Below are positions 36,754 through 44,700 of a stretch of 64,000 nt of DNA, piece after piece (the first letter of the stretch is position 1; every line of letters starts with the position of its first letter). The position numbers and the translations under genes are program-made. The notes under the pieces are model-generated. The model was not told the origin of the DNA. It ran no database searches and worked only from the letters and a program-made list of their open reading frames with translations. This stretch comes from Aquibacillus sediminis (GTDB lineage: Bacteria; Bacillota; Bacilli; Bacillales; Amphibacillaceae): the NCBI RefSeq assembly GCF_005870085.1, contig NZ_SZNM01000005.1, positions 186,001 to 250,000 on the forward strand. Reading direction: 5' to 3'.

Positions 36754-36796
36754 TAGTCTAATATATTATTACAGCTTGATAGGGAGGAAATTGTTG

Positions 36797-37717
36797 ATGA
36801 CTAACCAGTACGATGAAATCAAACAACGACTACGAGGCTCGATCACACCAGTGATCACTCCATTTAAATCAAATCATGAAGTGGATTATGAAAAACAATC
36901 AGAATTGATTGAGTTTCAACTAGCAAATGGAACACACTGTATCTCTGTAACAGGTACTTCAGGTGAACCTAGCTCGTTAACAGTCGAAGAACGAGTAAAG
37001 GTAATGGAAAATGCGGTGAAAACAATTGATGGCAGAGTACCATTTGCACCAGGAACTGGTTCTACCAATCATGATGAAGCAATGTATTTAACAAAGAAAG
37101 CACAAGAATTGGGTGCGGATGCAGCATTAGTTATTGTTCCATATTATAATAAGCCAAATCAAAATGCATTATATAAACACTTTAAAACGATTGCAGATGC
37201 TGTTGATATTCCAATTGTCGTTTATAACATTCCAGGGCGTACTGCTCAAAATCTAGAAGTGGAAACATTAGCACGTTTAAATGAAGATTGTCCAAATATT
37301 GTTGGTGTGAAAGAATCCAATAAAGATTTTGAACATGTCAATCGCGTATTGCTTCATTGCGGTAGAGACTTTTTATTATATTCAGGTATTGAATTACTTT
37401 GCTATCCAATGCTTGCAATTGGTGGCGCAGGTTCGATTAGTGCAACGGCCAACGTAGAACCTAAGAAAGTAGCAGAAATGCATGACGCTTGGGAAGAAGG
37501 AGACGTAGCAAGAGCACAGGAACTTCATTATGACCTTATGCGCTTAAACGATGTGCTTTTTAAAGACACGAATCCTGCACCAGTTAAAGCTGCATTAGGC
37601 ATGATGGGTAAAATCGAACCAGTATTGCGTTTGCCGATGGACCTACCTTCACAAGAACTACAAAAAGAAATACGTGAAACATTAGTAGATTATGGTTTAC
37701 TATTACAACATGCCTAA
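36797..37717 (+). CDS. DapA-family pyruvate aldolase/lyase of the HPA pathway
   Basis: A 306-residue class I (Schiff-base) lyase of the dihydrodipicolinate-synthase family. Lys172 in GVKESNKD and Tyr143 in VYNIPGRTA are the catalytic pair. The carboxylate-binding TGTSGE is at 52-57. It is embedded among hpa genes, so a role in lysine synthesis is unlikely. Candidate reaction: retro-aldol cleavage of 4-hydroxy-2-oxoheptanedioate, possibly together with the preceding hydration, since DapA-family hydratase-aldolases of aromatic pathways do both. No HpaH or HpaI gene is in the window. ATG 36797 follows GGGAGG at nine bases. Confidence 0.8.
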   Translation: MTNQYDEIKQRLRGSITPVITPFKSNHEVDYEKQSELIEFQLANGTHCISVTGTSGEPSSLTVEERVKVMENAVKTIDGRVPFAPGTGSTNHDEAMYLTKKAQELGADAALVIVPYYNKPNQNALYKHFKTIADAVDIPIVVYNIPGRTAQNLEVETLARLNEDCPNIVGVKESNKDFEHVNRVLLHCGRDFLLYSGIELLCYPMLAIGGAGSISATANVEPKKVAEMHDAWEEGDVARAQELHYDLMRLNDVLFKDTNPAPVKAALGMMGKIEPVLRLPMDLPSQELQKEIRETLVDYGLLLQHA

Positions 37718-37752
37718 TCGTTAAATTAAATAATAGGGAACGCTTTTCATCT

Positions 37753-37780
37753 AGACCAGTTTGTAACTGGTCTGTTTTTC
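37753..37780 (+). terminator. Terminator between the DapA-like gene and hpaG1
   Basis: AGACCAGTT / AACTGGTCT with a 3-base loop, then GTTTTT. The pathway is therefore split into at least two transcripts or attenuated here. Confidence 0.85.
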
Positions 37781-37893
37781 TAAGAGTAGAAGACAATGAC
37801 GTTGAAAGAGGTCCGCAATTTAAGCAGACCTTACGTGGTAGATTAGATTGCGGGTTCCGTATCATTCATCTCGAACATAAAGGAGAGATAATC

Positions 37894-38682
37894 GTGAGCA
37901 ATGTAACAGTCAAACTTTGTGGAGACCAACTATCCAAAGAAACGACCGCAAATTTAAACGATCGTACCATTGAGCTTGATGGAACTATATATAATGTAGA
38001 CGAAGTTAGTTTTGATGTGCCTACACAAGGAACGGTTTATGGTGCACTATTAAACTATCAAGGTGTCTATGATCAGTTAGAACCTTCTATGAATGAAGAT
38101 CCATATAAAGCTCCTCCTAAAGGACCTATTTTATATATTAAACCAGTAAATACATTCAATAGATTTGCTAGTTCGGTGCCAATGCCTGAAGAGGAATCTG
38201 TCCTTGAAATGGGAGCAGCATTAGGGATTGTGATAGGAAAAACAACAACAAAAGTAAAAGAAGAATCTGCTTTACAACATGTTGCAGGCTACACCGTTGT
38301 CAATGATGTCAGTATTCCGCATGAGAGCGTTTACCGCCCGGCAATTAAACAAAAAGCACGAGATGGTTTTTGTCCAATTGGACCATGGGTTGTTCATCGT
38401 GATGAGGTAAAGAATCCGAATCAATTAATAATTCGTACTTATATAAATGGAGAATTAAAACAAGAGAATAGTACTAAAAATCTAATCCGTTCTGTTGAAC
38501 GTTTAATCGCTGATGTAACAGACTTTATGACACTTTATCAAGGAGATATTTTATTGGTAGGTGTTCCTGAAAATGCACCATTAGCACAAGAAAATGATCA
38601 AATCCAAATTGAAATTGAACATGTAGGAACTTTAGAAAATACTCTTGTAAAAGAAAAAGTTACGGTAGGAGGCAGAAAATAA
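37894..38682 (+). CDS. hpaG1: FAH-family subunit HpaG1 (isomerase/decarboxylase, degenerate metal site)
   Basis: A 262-residue fumarylacetoacetate-hydrolase-fold protein matching the N-terminal half of the fused enterobacterial HpaG. It acts with HpaG2 in decarboxylation of 5-oxopent-3-ene-1,2,5-tricarboxylate and isomerisation of the product. When aligned on the VIGK motif, the two metal-binding glutamates of HpaG2 are Gly107 and Ala109 here, while the Asp in GYTVVNDVS is kept. It is therefore probably a non-catalytic or altered partner. GTG start with AAGGAGAG. It overlaps HpaG2 by one base (TAATG). Confidence 0.85.
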   Translation: MSNVTVKLCGDQLSKETTANLNDRTIELDGTIYNVDEVSFDVPTQGTVYGALLNYQGVYDQLEPSMNEDPYKAPPKGPILYIKPVNTFNRFASSVPMPEEESVLEMGAALGIVIGKTTTKVKEESALQHVAGYTVVNDVSIPHESVYRPAIKQKARDGFCPIGPWVVHRDEVKNPNQLIIRTYINGELKQENSTKNLIRSVERLIADVTDFMTLYQGDILLVGVPENAPLAQENDQIQIEIEHVGTLENTLVKEKVTVGGRK

Positions 38683-39446
38683 TGAAGCATGCACGTGTAG
38701 CCTATGATGGTACTATTCATGATGCGATAGAAGCAGCAGGCGGTGTTCAATTGAATGACGGCAGAGTTGTATCAGAATCGGATGTTGTATGGCTCCCTCC
38801 AATTGAACCAAAAACAGTTTTTACACTTGGACTAAATTATGCGGATCATGCGAAAGAACTTTCTTTTTCAGCCAAACAAAAAGAGCCACTCGTATTTTTT
38901 AAGGGACCAAACACGTTTATTGGCCACCGCAGTCAAACTTATCGACCTAGTGATGTGACTTTTATGCATTATGAATGTGAATTAGCAGTAGTAATTGGGA
39001 AAACAGCGCGAAATGTAAAAAAAGAAGATGCATATGATTACGTGCGTGGCTATACTGTAGCCAACGATTATGCTTTGAGGGATTATCTAGAAAATTATTA
39101 TCGACCAAACCTCCGCGTGAAAAACCGTGATACGTGTACACCAATTGGTCCTTGGTTAGTTGATAAAGAAGACATAGAGGATCCGATGAACCTTGCTTTA
39201 CGGACTTACGTAAATGGTGAATTAACACAACAAGGTACGACAGCCGACATGATGCTAGGTATTGTGGAATTAATTGAATATTTAAGTGAATTTATGACAT
39301 TGAATCCAGGAGATGTACTGTTAACTGGTACGCCTAAGGGATCCGTTGATACTAAGGTTGGAGATGAAGTTATAACGGAAGTAGAAGGTGTCGGAAGACT
39401 AGTGAACACTATAGTAGGGGAAGAGACATATGTCCAACATGCATAA
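38682..39446 (+). CDS. hpaG2: FAH-family subunit HpaG2 (catalytic half)
   Basis: A 254-residue FAH-fold enzyme with the full metal site: Glu98 and Glu100 in YECELAVVIGK and Asp129 in GYTVANDYALRD. LGLNYADHAKE and LTGTPKGSV are standard FAH motifs. It corresponds to the C-terminal half of fused HpaG: the bifunctional OPET decarboxylase/HHDD isomerase. One-base overlap with hpaG1 implies translational coupling and equal amounts. Confidence 0.9.
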   Translation: MKHARVAYDGTIHDAIEAAGGVQLNDGRVVSESDVVWLPPIEPKTVFTLGLNYADHAKELSFSAKQKEPLVFFKGPNTFIGHRSQTYRPSDVTFMHYECELAVVIGKTARNVKKEDAYDYVRGYTVANDYALRDYLENYYRPNLRVKNRDTCTPIGPWLVDKEDIEDPMNLALRTYVNGELTQQGTTADMMLGIVELIEYLSEFMTLNPGDVLLTGTPKGSVDTKVGDEVITEVEGVGRLVNTIVGEETYVQHA

Positions 39447-39473
39447 GGTTGAAGGTTAAGGAGGAGGTTACCG

Positions 39474-39857
39474 GTGCCACACTTAGTAATCGAATTTACA
39501 GATAATATCAAAACAGAATCCAACATTCCAGAATTGTTAAAGAAAGTAAATCAAACCCTTTTAACACACCAGGATATTATCCCAATAGGTGGCTTGCGTT
39601 CAAGAGCAATTGCACTACAAGATTATCTTGTTGCCGATGGTTCGGAAGACGATGCGTTTGTCCATGTGACATTAAAATTGGGAAAAGGTCGAACCGAAGA
39701 ACAAAAGAAGGTAGTATGTGAGGACTTATTTGCAGTGATTAAAGATCATTTTGCAGATCTGTTTGAAAAACGATACTTAGCATTATCGATGGAATTGTAT
39801 GAATTTACAAACCCGACATATAAACAAAACAATATCCATCATCGTTACAAAGATTAG
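39474..39857 (+). CDS. hpaF: 5-carboxymethyl-2-hydroxymuconate delta-isomerase
   Basis: A 127-residue tautomerase-superfamily enzyme converting CHM to COHED, the step between HpaE and HpaG. It starts Met-Pro, and the exposed N-terminal Pro is the catalytic base of this family. PHLVIEFTDNI, GGLRSRAIALQDY and the VHVTLKLGKGR strand match CHMI. GTG start after AAGGAGGAGG. It ends the hpaG1-G2-F run with a 27-base gap. Confidence 0.93.
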   Translation: MPHLVIEFTDNIKTESNIPELLKKVNQTLLTHQDIIPIGGLRSRAIALQDYLVADGSEDDAFVHVTLKLGKGRTEEQKKVVCEDLFAVIKDHFADLFEKRYLALSMELYEFTNPTYKQNNIHHRYKD

Positions 39858-39891
39858 TAATAAAAATATGACCAAAAAGACTATCTCGAAT

Positions 39892-39919
39892 TTGCAGCCT
39901 GTTGACCAGGTGCTATAAT
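39892..39919 (+). promoter_or_regulatory. Possible promoter of the semialdehyde dehydrogenase gene
   Basis: TTGCAG, 16 bases, TATAAT. It carries none of the 24-bp operator or cre motifs. Confidence 0.4.
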
Positions 39920-39959
39920 AGTATGAAGATTCAAACTATTGGAAGAAGGGGTGAGGTAA

Positions 39960-41402
39960 GTGGAAACGAATACAGTTACTTCCTATCAATTATACATTAA
40001 TGGCCAGTGGTGTGGAAAAGATCTCGAACAAGTTAATGTCGTAAATCCAGCGACGGATGATGTTATTGCTACCGTGCCTAAAGGCGGTACCGCGGAAGCA
40101 AAACAAGCTGTCGATGCGGCGCACGAAGCATTAGTCGAATGGAGACAAAAAACAGCAGAAGAAAGAAGTAGTTATCTAATTAAATGGCATCAATTGATTG
40201 AACAAGAAAAAGAAGAAATTGGCAGGGCCATGACATTAGAGCAAGGAAAGCCATTAAAAGAAGCGATTGGAGAGGTAAACTATGCCAATGGCTTTATTTC
40301 ATGGTATGCAGAGGAAGGAAAGCGGGTATATGGAGATATTATTCCAGCTTCCCATCAAAATAAACGGATTTTTGTCCAAAAACAACCTGTTGGAGTAGTT
40401 GCTGCGATCACTCCATGGAACTTTCCGGCTGCGATGATTACAAGAAAAGTCGGACCTGCATTAGCTGCTGGTTGTACAGTCGTAATAAAGCCTGCTTCCC
40501 AAACACCAATTACTGCTATTAAACTAGTCGAATTGGCAGAAAAGGCTGGTATTCCAAAGGGTGTTGTCAATATCGTAACAGGAAGCTCCAGTCAAATCGG
40601 AAAAGCGTGGTCGGATGATGCTCGCGTGAGGAAACTAACTTTCACTGGTTCAACGGAAGTTGGAAAACTATTAATGCGTGATGCAGCAGAGACAATGAAG
40701 AAAATTTCGCTAGAATTGGGTGGTCATGCTCCTTTTATCGTCATGGACGATGCTGACTTAGATAAAGCGGTTGCAGGGGTAGTAGGATCTAAATTCCGTA
40801 ATGCGGGTCAAACTTGTATTTGTACGAATCGTGTTTATGTTCATAAATCGATTGAACAGCAATTTGTTGAAAAGTTAACAGATGTTGTTAAAGAGTTGCA
40901 ATTAGGTGATGGCTTAAGTGACTCTACCGATATTGGTCCACTAATTGACAAAGCAGCGATTGAGAAAGTAGATGAACATGTACAAGATGCTGCCAGCAAA
41001 GGTGGAAATGTAACTGTCGGTGGTACTGTTTCTGATGCTAAACAAGGAAATTACTACTATCCTACCGTTGTAGCAGGGGCATCTGATGATATGTTGTGCA
41101 TGAGTGAAGAAACGTTTGGCCCTCTAGTACCTGTTACGGCTTTTGAGACGGAACAGGAAATGATTGAGCGAGCGAATAATACTCCATTTGGCTTAGCTGC
41201 CTATGTATTTACAGAAAATATTGGTCGTGCCATTCGTGTTAGTGAAGGACTAGAGTATGGAATTGTCGGCCTTAATGATGGAGGACCATCCACTCCACAA
41301 GCACCATTTGGCGGATTTAAAGAAAGTGGATTAGGCCGTGAAGGTGGCTACTATGGTATTGAAGAATATTTAGAAACCAAATATGTATCGCTAGCATTTT
41401 AA
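39960..41402 (+). CDS. gabD: Succinate-semialdehyde dehydrogenase
   Basis: A 480-residue NAD(P)-dependent aldehyde dehydrogenase. Cys286 in GQTCICTNR, Glu252 in LELGGHAPF and Asn154 in TPWNFPAAM form the active site. The second cysteine two residues on is typical of GabD-type enzymes. Succinate semialdehyde is the end product of the 4-hydroxyphenylacetate route, so this enzyme would pass it to succinate and the citrate cycle. GTG start after AAGGGGTGAGG. It has its own likely promoter and terminator. Confidence 0.92.
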   Translation: METNTVTSYQLYINGQWCGKDLEQVNVVNPATDDVIATVPKGGTAEAKQAVDAAHEALVEWRQKTAEERSSYLIKWHQLIEQEKEEIGRAMTLEQGKPLKEAIGEVNYANGFISWYAEEGKRVYGDIIPASHQNKRIFVQKQPVGVVAAITPWNFPAAMITRKVGPALAAGCTVVIKPASQTPITAIKLVELAEKAGIPKGVVNIVTGSSSQIGKAWSDDARVRKLTFTGSTEVGKLLMRDAAETMKKISLELGGHAPFIVMDDADLDKAVAGVVGSKFRNAGQTCICTNRVYVHKSIEQQFVEKLTDVVKELQLGDGLSDSTDIGPLIDKAAIEKVDEHVQDAASKGGNVTVGGTVSDAKQGNYYYPTVVAGASDDMLCMSEETFGPLVPVTAFETEQEMIERANNTPFGLAAYVFTENIGRAIRVSEGLEYGIVGLNDGGPSTPQAPFGGFKESGLGREGGYYGIEEYLETKYVSLAF

Positions 41403-41412
41403 CTAGAAACAG

Positions 41413-41443
41413 AAGAGGGAGTTCAAACACTCCCTCTTTTTAT
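41413..41443 (+). terminator. Terminator after gabD
   Basis: AAGAGGGAGT / ACTCCCTCTT with a 6-base loop, running into TTTTT. Confidence 0.9.
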
Positions 41444-41476
41444 ACAACATTTTTCATAAACGGTGATGGATTTAAG

Positions 41477-42054
41477 TGCGTATTAGCTATATTATGCGAC
41501 ATAAATAAGCAACTTCCTAAAATGGTGAGTGCCAATAGATCGCTGCGGAAATACACTACGCTTTCCTGTGGGGGGCTGGTGAGCCTCCTCGTTCGTCCCT
41601 CACTGCGGGGTCTCACCGATGCCACTAGTCCCACGGGAGTCTCCGTGTATTTCCTCCGCTACTTGAGTGCATTGTATTTTGTGCAACTTGCTTACTATGT
41701 CCAAGTAAGCAAGTTGTCATTTATTAAAAAATGATTTTAAGCCTAAATACACATTGCTAAAGTGTTCCATAACACCTTATAAGCTTTTTGTTCATGGCGG
41801 AGAACGCCGCAAAGTGTCTAACACTCACTATTAATCAGAATTGTGTTACCAGCGAAGGCAGAATACGGAGACTCCTATGGGAATAGCGCGAGCCGAAGAT
41901 CCACTTGGTAAAGTGGTCTTCTTTACCAAGTTAGCTGAGGCCGTGCCCATGGAAAGCGTAGTATTCTGCCGCAGCGATGGTATATCACTTATTTCAATCA
42001 GAATAGCAGAGAGACAATTACGAAGGTTATGTCGCATAATATAACTTATATGCA
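41477..42054. repeat. Composite MITE-like repeat, copy C
   Basis: A 578-bp non-coding unit with terminal inverted repeats of 28 bp (41477-41504 and 42027-42054) that agree at 25 of 28 positions; their core is TATATTATGCGACATAA. Inside are a type 2 palindrome at 41547-41654 (GGAAATACAC / GTGTATTTCC) and a type 1 at 41857-41970 (GGCAGAATAC / GTATTCTGCC). The order is reversed relative to copies A and B, so the whole unit is inverted. It carries no 56-bp module. This is the copy with the clearest ends. Confidence 0.78.
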
Positions 42055-42104
42055 ATAAATAGATCTAGAAAAAGTATTTAACCTTCACTTAAAGAGGTGA
42101 CGTA

Positions 42105-43976
42105 ATGGAATTAGAGCATAATATTTTTAAAGATGTTATGAATGATCAGGGCAGGATTTATTTAGATGATGAGCGAATGATTTTAACATCTACGAAAGTT
42201 TTCGGCACACTTCGAAAGGATTTAATGCATTATATTAGTGAAGATCACATGAAAGGTTTTTTGATTCGCTATGGATGGAATTTGGGCAAAGATGATGCTA
42301 AAAAATTATTACGTCAAAATGCTGATTCTATGGAAGATCTTTTGAAGCAAGGTCCAACACTGCATATGATGAAGGGCTATACGAATGTGAAACGAACGAA
42401 ATTCCAAATGGAAACGCACTTAGATGGAACGATTAAGTCGATTCATGTTGAAGGGAAATGGATTGATTCATTTGAAGCTGAAGATCATATGAACCATTTC
42501 GGACATTCTTCCTATCCAGTATGTTACACGTTAGTAGGTTATGCTAGTGGGTATTATTCAGAGATTTGCCAACAACCTATTATTTTTAAAGAAGTTGCTT
42601 GTAAAGCTACAGGGGCTAGCGATTGTTATTATGTGGGGAAATCATTACGTGAATGGGATGGAGAAATAGAAGATGAAATAAAATATTATGATAATCCAAC
42701 CATCCTTAATGAACTAGAAAATACATATAAACAGTTATTAGAAGAACGAAATAATTTATCCAAATCTGTATCGATTCATAATCGTTTAACAGATGAATTA
42801 ATTAACGGAAACAATTTACAATCGATTACAGATATTGTGTTTCAAGAGACACAACTTCCAATTATTATTAAGGATATCAATTTATCCGCCTTGTCTTATT
42901 CAGGTTTAAGTGAGGATTCTTTAGAACAATTTGAAACCCAATTACGAGACTGTTTAGAGCATAATAGGCAACAAAATAAGCATTTCTATAAAACGATTCA
43001 TCTTAAGAATAAACCTTATCACTATTTAACAACACCTATCATGTTGAAGAAAAAATGTTTAGGTTATTGTACTTTTATTTACAGGCATGATGAAACACCA
43101 TCGAAGGTAGAAAAGATGATCCTAGAAAACGTTGCTACTGTTTGTTCTTTATACTTATTAAATGAGAAGACATCTTTTGAAACGATGGAGAGAATTAAAG
43201 GTCACTTGCTAGACCAATTGATTAATGGTGACATTTCATCAAATGAAGAAATTTTCAAACGTGGAAATTACCTTAATGTTAACCTTAATAACGCCTATTA
43301 TATACTCGCATTGAATTATCATTCACTACCTGATGATCGTGAAGCAGAGTTAATGGTTTATGAAGAGTTAAGAGAGTATATTCGAAATTATTTTAAAAAA
43401 AGATCGAATGTTTTAATTGGTGAACGATCTGGTGTGATTGTTTTATTGATTCCAGTTGAGGAAAAAGAAGATAATATCGGTTCATTATCTACTAACCTTT
43501 TGAACAACTTGGAGAATTCCTTTGAGAAAATAACGTTTAAGTTAGGTGTCAGTACCTGTGCCGAAAGAATTGAGGAAGCAAATGAGTACTATCAGGAAGC
43601 AATAACAGCATTACAAATGACTAATACATCGAAAAAAATCGTATTGTTTCAAGACCTTGGTGTAGTTGGTTTTTTAATTAATAGTAGCAATAGAAAAGCA
43701 ATAAAACAAAAAGCAAAACACCTGCTTGGAGAATTATATACGAATAAACAGGAACATGCTGAACTAGTAAAGACTTTGTATGTATTTTTGTCGAATGGAG
43801 GAAACCTAGAAAAATCAATGGAGGACCTAGCCCTGTCAATGAGTGGATTAAGGTATCGTATTAAACGATTAGAATCGATCCTTAAACAAGAACTAAGAGA
43901 TCCTTCGGTAAGCTACCAATTACTGTTAACATTACAAGTATTGATGGTAGATGGAGAGCTAAGTATAGAGGAATAG
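42105..43976 (+). CDS. Aromatic-sensing regulator: XylR_N-V4R domains fused to a PucR-type helix-turn-helix
   Basis: A 623-residue regulator. Residues 1-100 resemble the XylR N-terminal aromatic-binding domain (LTSTKVFGTLRKDL; GFLIRYGWNLGKDDA). Residues 110-195 form a V4R domain with the expected cysteines (CQQPIIFKEVACKATGASDCYYVGK, spaced as in XylR/DmpR). A coiled linker and GAF-like section follow, then a PucR/CdaR-type C-terminal helix-turn-helix (LEKSMEDLALSMSGLRYRIKRLE). There is no AAA+ domain, so it should act with ordinary sigma-A polymerase. It is probably an activator for the aromatic genes around it. AGAGGTGA precedes the ATG. Confidence 0.85.
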   Translation: MELEHNIFKDVMNDQGRIYLDDERMILTSTKVFGTLRKDLMHYISEDHMKGFLIRYGWNLGKDDAKKLLRQNADSMEDLLKQGPTLHMMKGYTNVKRTKFQMETHLDGTIKSIHVEGKWIDSFEAEDHMNHFGHSSYPVCYTLVGYASGYYSEICQQPIIFKEVACKATGASDCYYVGKSLREWDGEIEDEIKYYDNPTILNELENTYKQLLEERNNLSKSVSIHNRLTDELINGNNLQSITDIVFQETQLPIIIKDINLSALSYSGLSEDSLEQFETQLRDCLEHNRQQNKHFYKTIHLKNKPYHYLTTPIMLKKKCLGYCTFIYRHDETPSKVEKMILENVATVCSLYLLNEKTSFETMERIKGHLLDQLINGDISSNEEIFKRGNYLNVNLNNAYYILALNYHSLPDDREAELMVYEELREYIRNYFKKRSNVLIGERSGVIVLLIPVEEKEDNIGSLSTNLLNNLENSFEKITFKLGVSTCAERIEEANEYYQEAITALQMTNTSKKIVLFQDLGVVGFLINSSNRKAIKQKAKHLLGELYTNKQEHAELVKTLYVFLSNGGNLEKSMEDLALSMSGLRYRIKRLESILKQELRDPSVSYQLLLTLQVLMVDGELSIEE

Positions 43977-44041
43977 ACCCAAGGAAATCAAGGTAAAACT
44001 AGGTGTTTGATTAACGGAGGGGAAAATTAAAAAATACTACC

Positions 44042-44084
44042 AAAAAGAAGTACATAACGCACTAGCGTTTTGTACTTCTTTTTT
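44042..44084 (+). terminator. Terminator after the XylR_N-PucR regulator
   Basis: AAAAAGAAGTACA / TGTACTTCTTTTT, with an inner AACGC/GCGTT stem and a T run. Confidence 0.88.
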
Positions 44085-44250
44085 AATTCAACTCCAAATG
44101 GGTATTGTAAAAAGTAACATTTTTTTACAAATGTACATAAATCTTATGGTGCTGTATGGGTTTAAAGTGTAAAAATGAACGTCAATAACCATGTTCGTTT
44201 AACTGTCACTTACAATGTTAATTACAATTGGGCTCTGTTAATTCTTTTAT

Positions 44251-44316
44251 ATTCAAATGTGCACTTGAATGACGTGGAGAGGAAGCGTTATACTATATTC
44301 AAGCATGTATTTGAAT
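44251..44316 (+). promoter_or_regulatory. cadC-cadA promoter with two CadC-type operators
   Basis: Two copies of ATTCAA-N8-TTGAAT lie at 44251-44270 and 44297-44316, matching the known CadC operator pattern. Between them TTGAAT (44265-44270), 18 bases, TATACT (44289-44294) forms the promoter. One operator overlaps the -35 and the other the start region. Confidence 0.8.
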
Positions 44317-44331
44317 GTAGAAGGTGAGAAA

Positions 44332-44700
44332 ATGAATAAGAAAGACACTTGTGAAATTTATTGTTATGACGAAGAAAAGGTTAATCGAATACAAACTGAT
44401 ATGCAGACAGTAGACATTACTAGTGTTTCACAAATGCTAAAAGCTATTGCGGAGGAAAATAGAGCAAAAATCACTTATGCTTTGTGTCTAGAGGAAGAGT
44501 TATGTGTCTGTGATATAGCAAATATTGTAGGTGTTACGATTGCAAATGCTTCTCATCACTTACGGACCCTTCATAAACAAGGGGTTGTAAAGTTTAGAAA
44601 AGAAGGGAAATTAGCGTTTTATTCGTTAGATGATGATCATATTAAGCAGATCATGATGATGGCTTTAACACATAAGAACGAGGTGAAGGTTGATGTCTAA
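44332..44700 (+). CDS. cadC: Cadmium/lead/zinc-responsive ArsR-family repressor
   Basis: A 122-residue winged-helix metal sensor. Cysteines at 7, 11, 58 and 60 (KDTCEIYC and EELCVCD) fall at the same positions as the metal-sensing ligands of the plasmid pI258 CadC. The recognition helix is [13 protein letters not shown]. It represses its own operon until Cd, Pb or Bi binds. ATG 44332 follows AAGGTGAG; an upstream ATG at 44269 lies in the operator. It overlaps cadA by 8 bases. Confidence 0.94.
   Translation: MNKKDTCEIYCYDEEKVNRIQTDMQTVDITSVSQMLKAIAEENRAKITYALCLEEELCVCDIANIVGVTIANASHHLRTLHKQGVVKFRKEGKLAFYSLDDDHIKQIMMMALTHKNEVKVDV

Noticed and set aside
36755-36775. Operator copy ahead of the DapA-like gene
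   Set aside because: The AT-rich TAATATATTATTA looks similar but does not fit the 8-8-8 layout.
36797-37717. Lysine-pathway dapA
   Set aside because: The family fits, but the gene is embedded among aromatic-catabolic genes with no lysine genes nearby, so a pathway aldolase role is more likely.
41440-42055. Three frames of 64 to 70 residues
   Set aside because: All fall in repeat copy C and mirror its palindromes on both strands.
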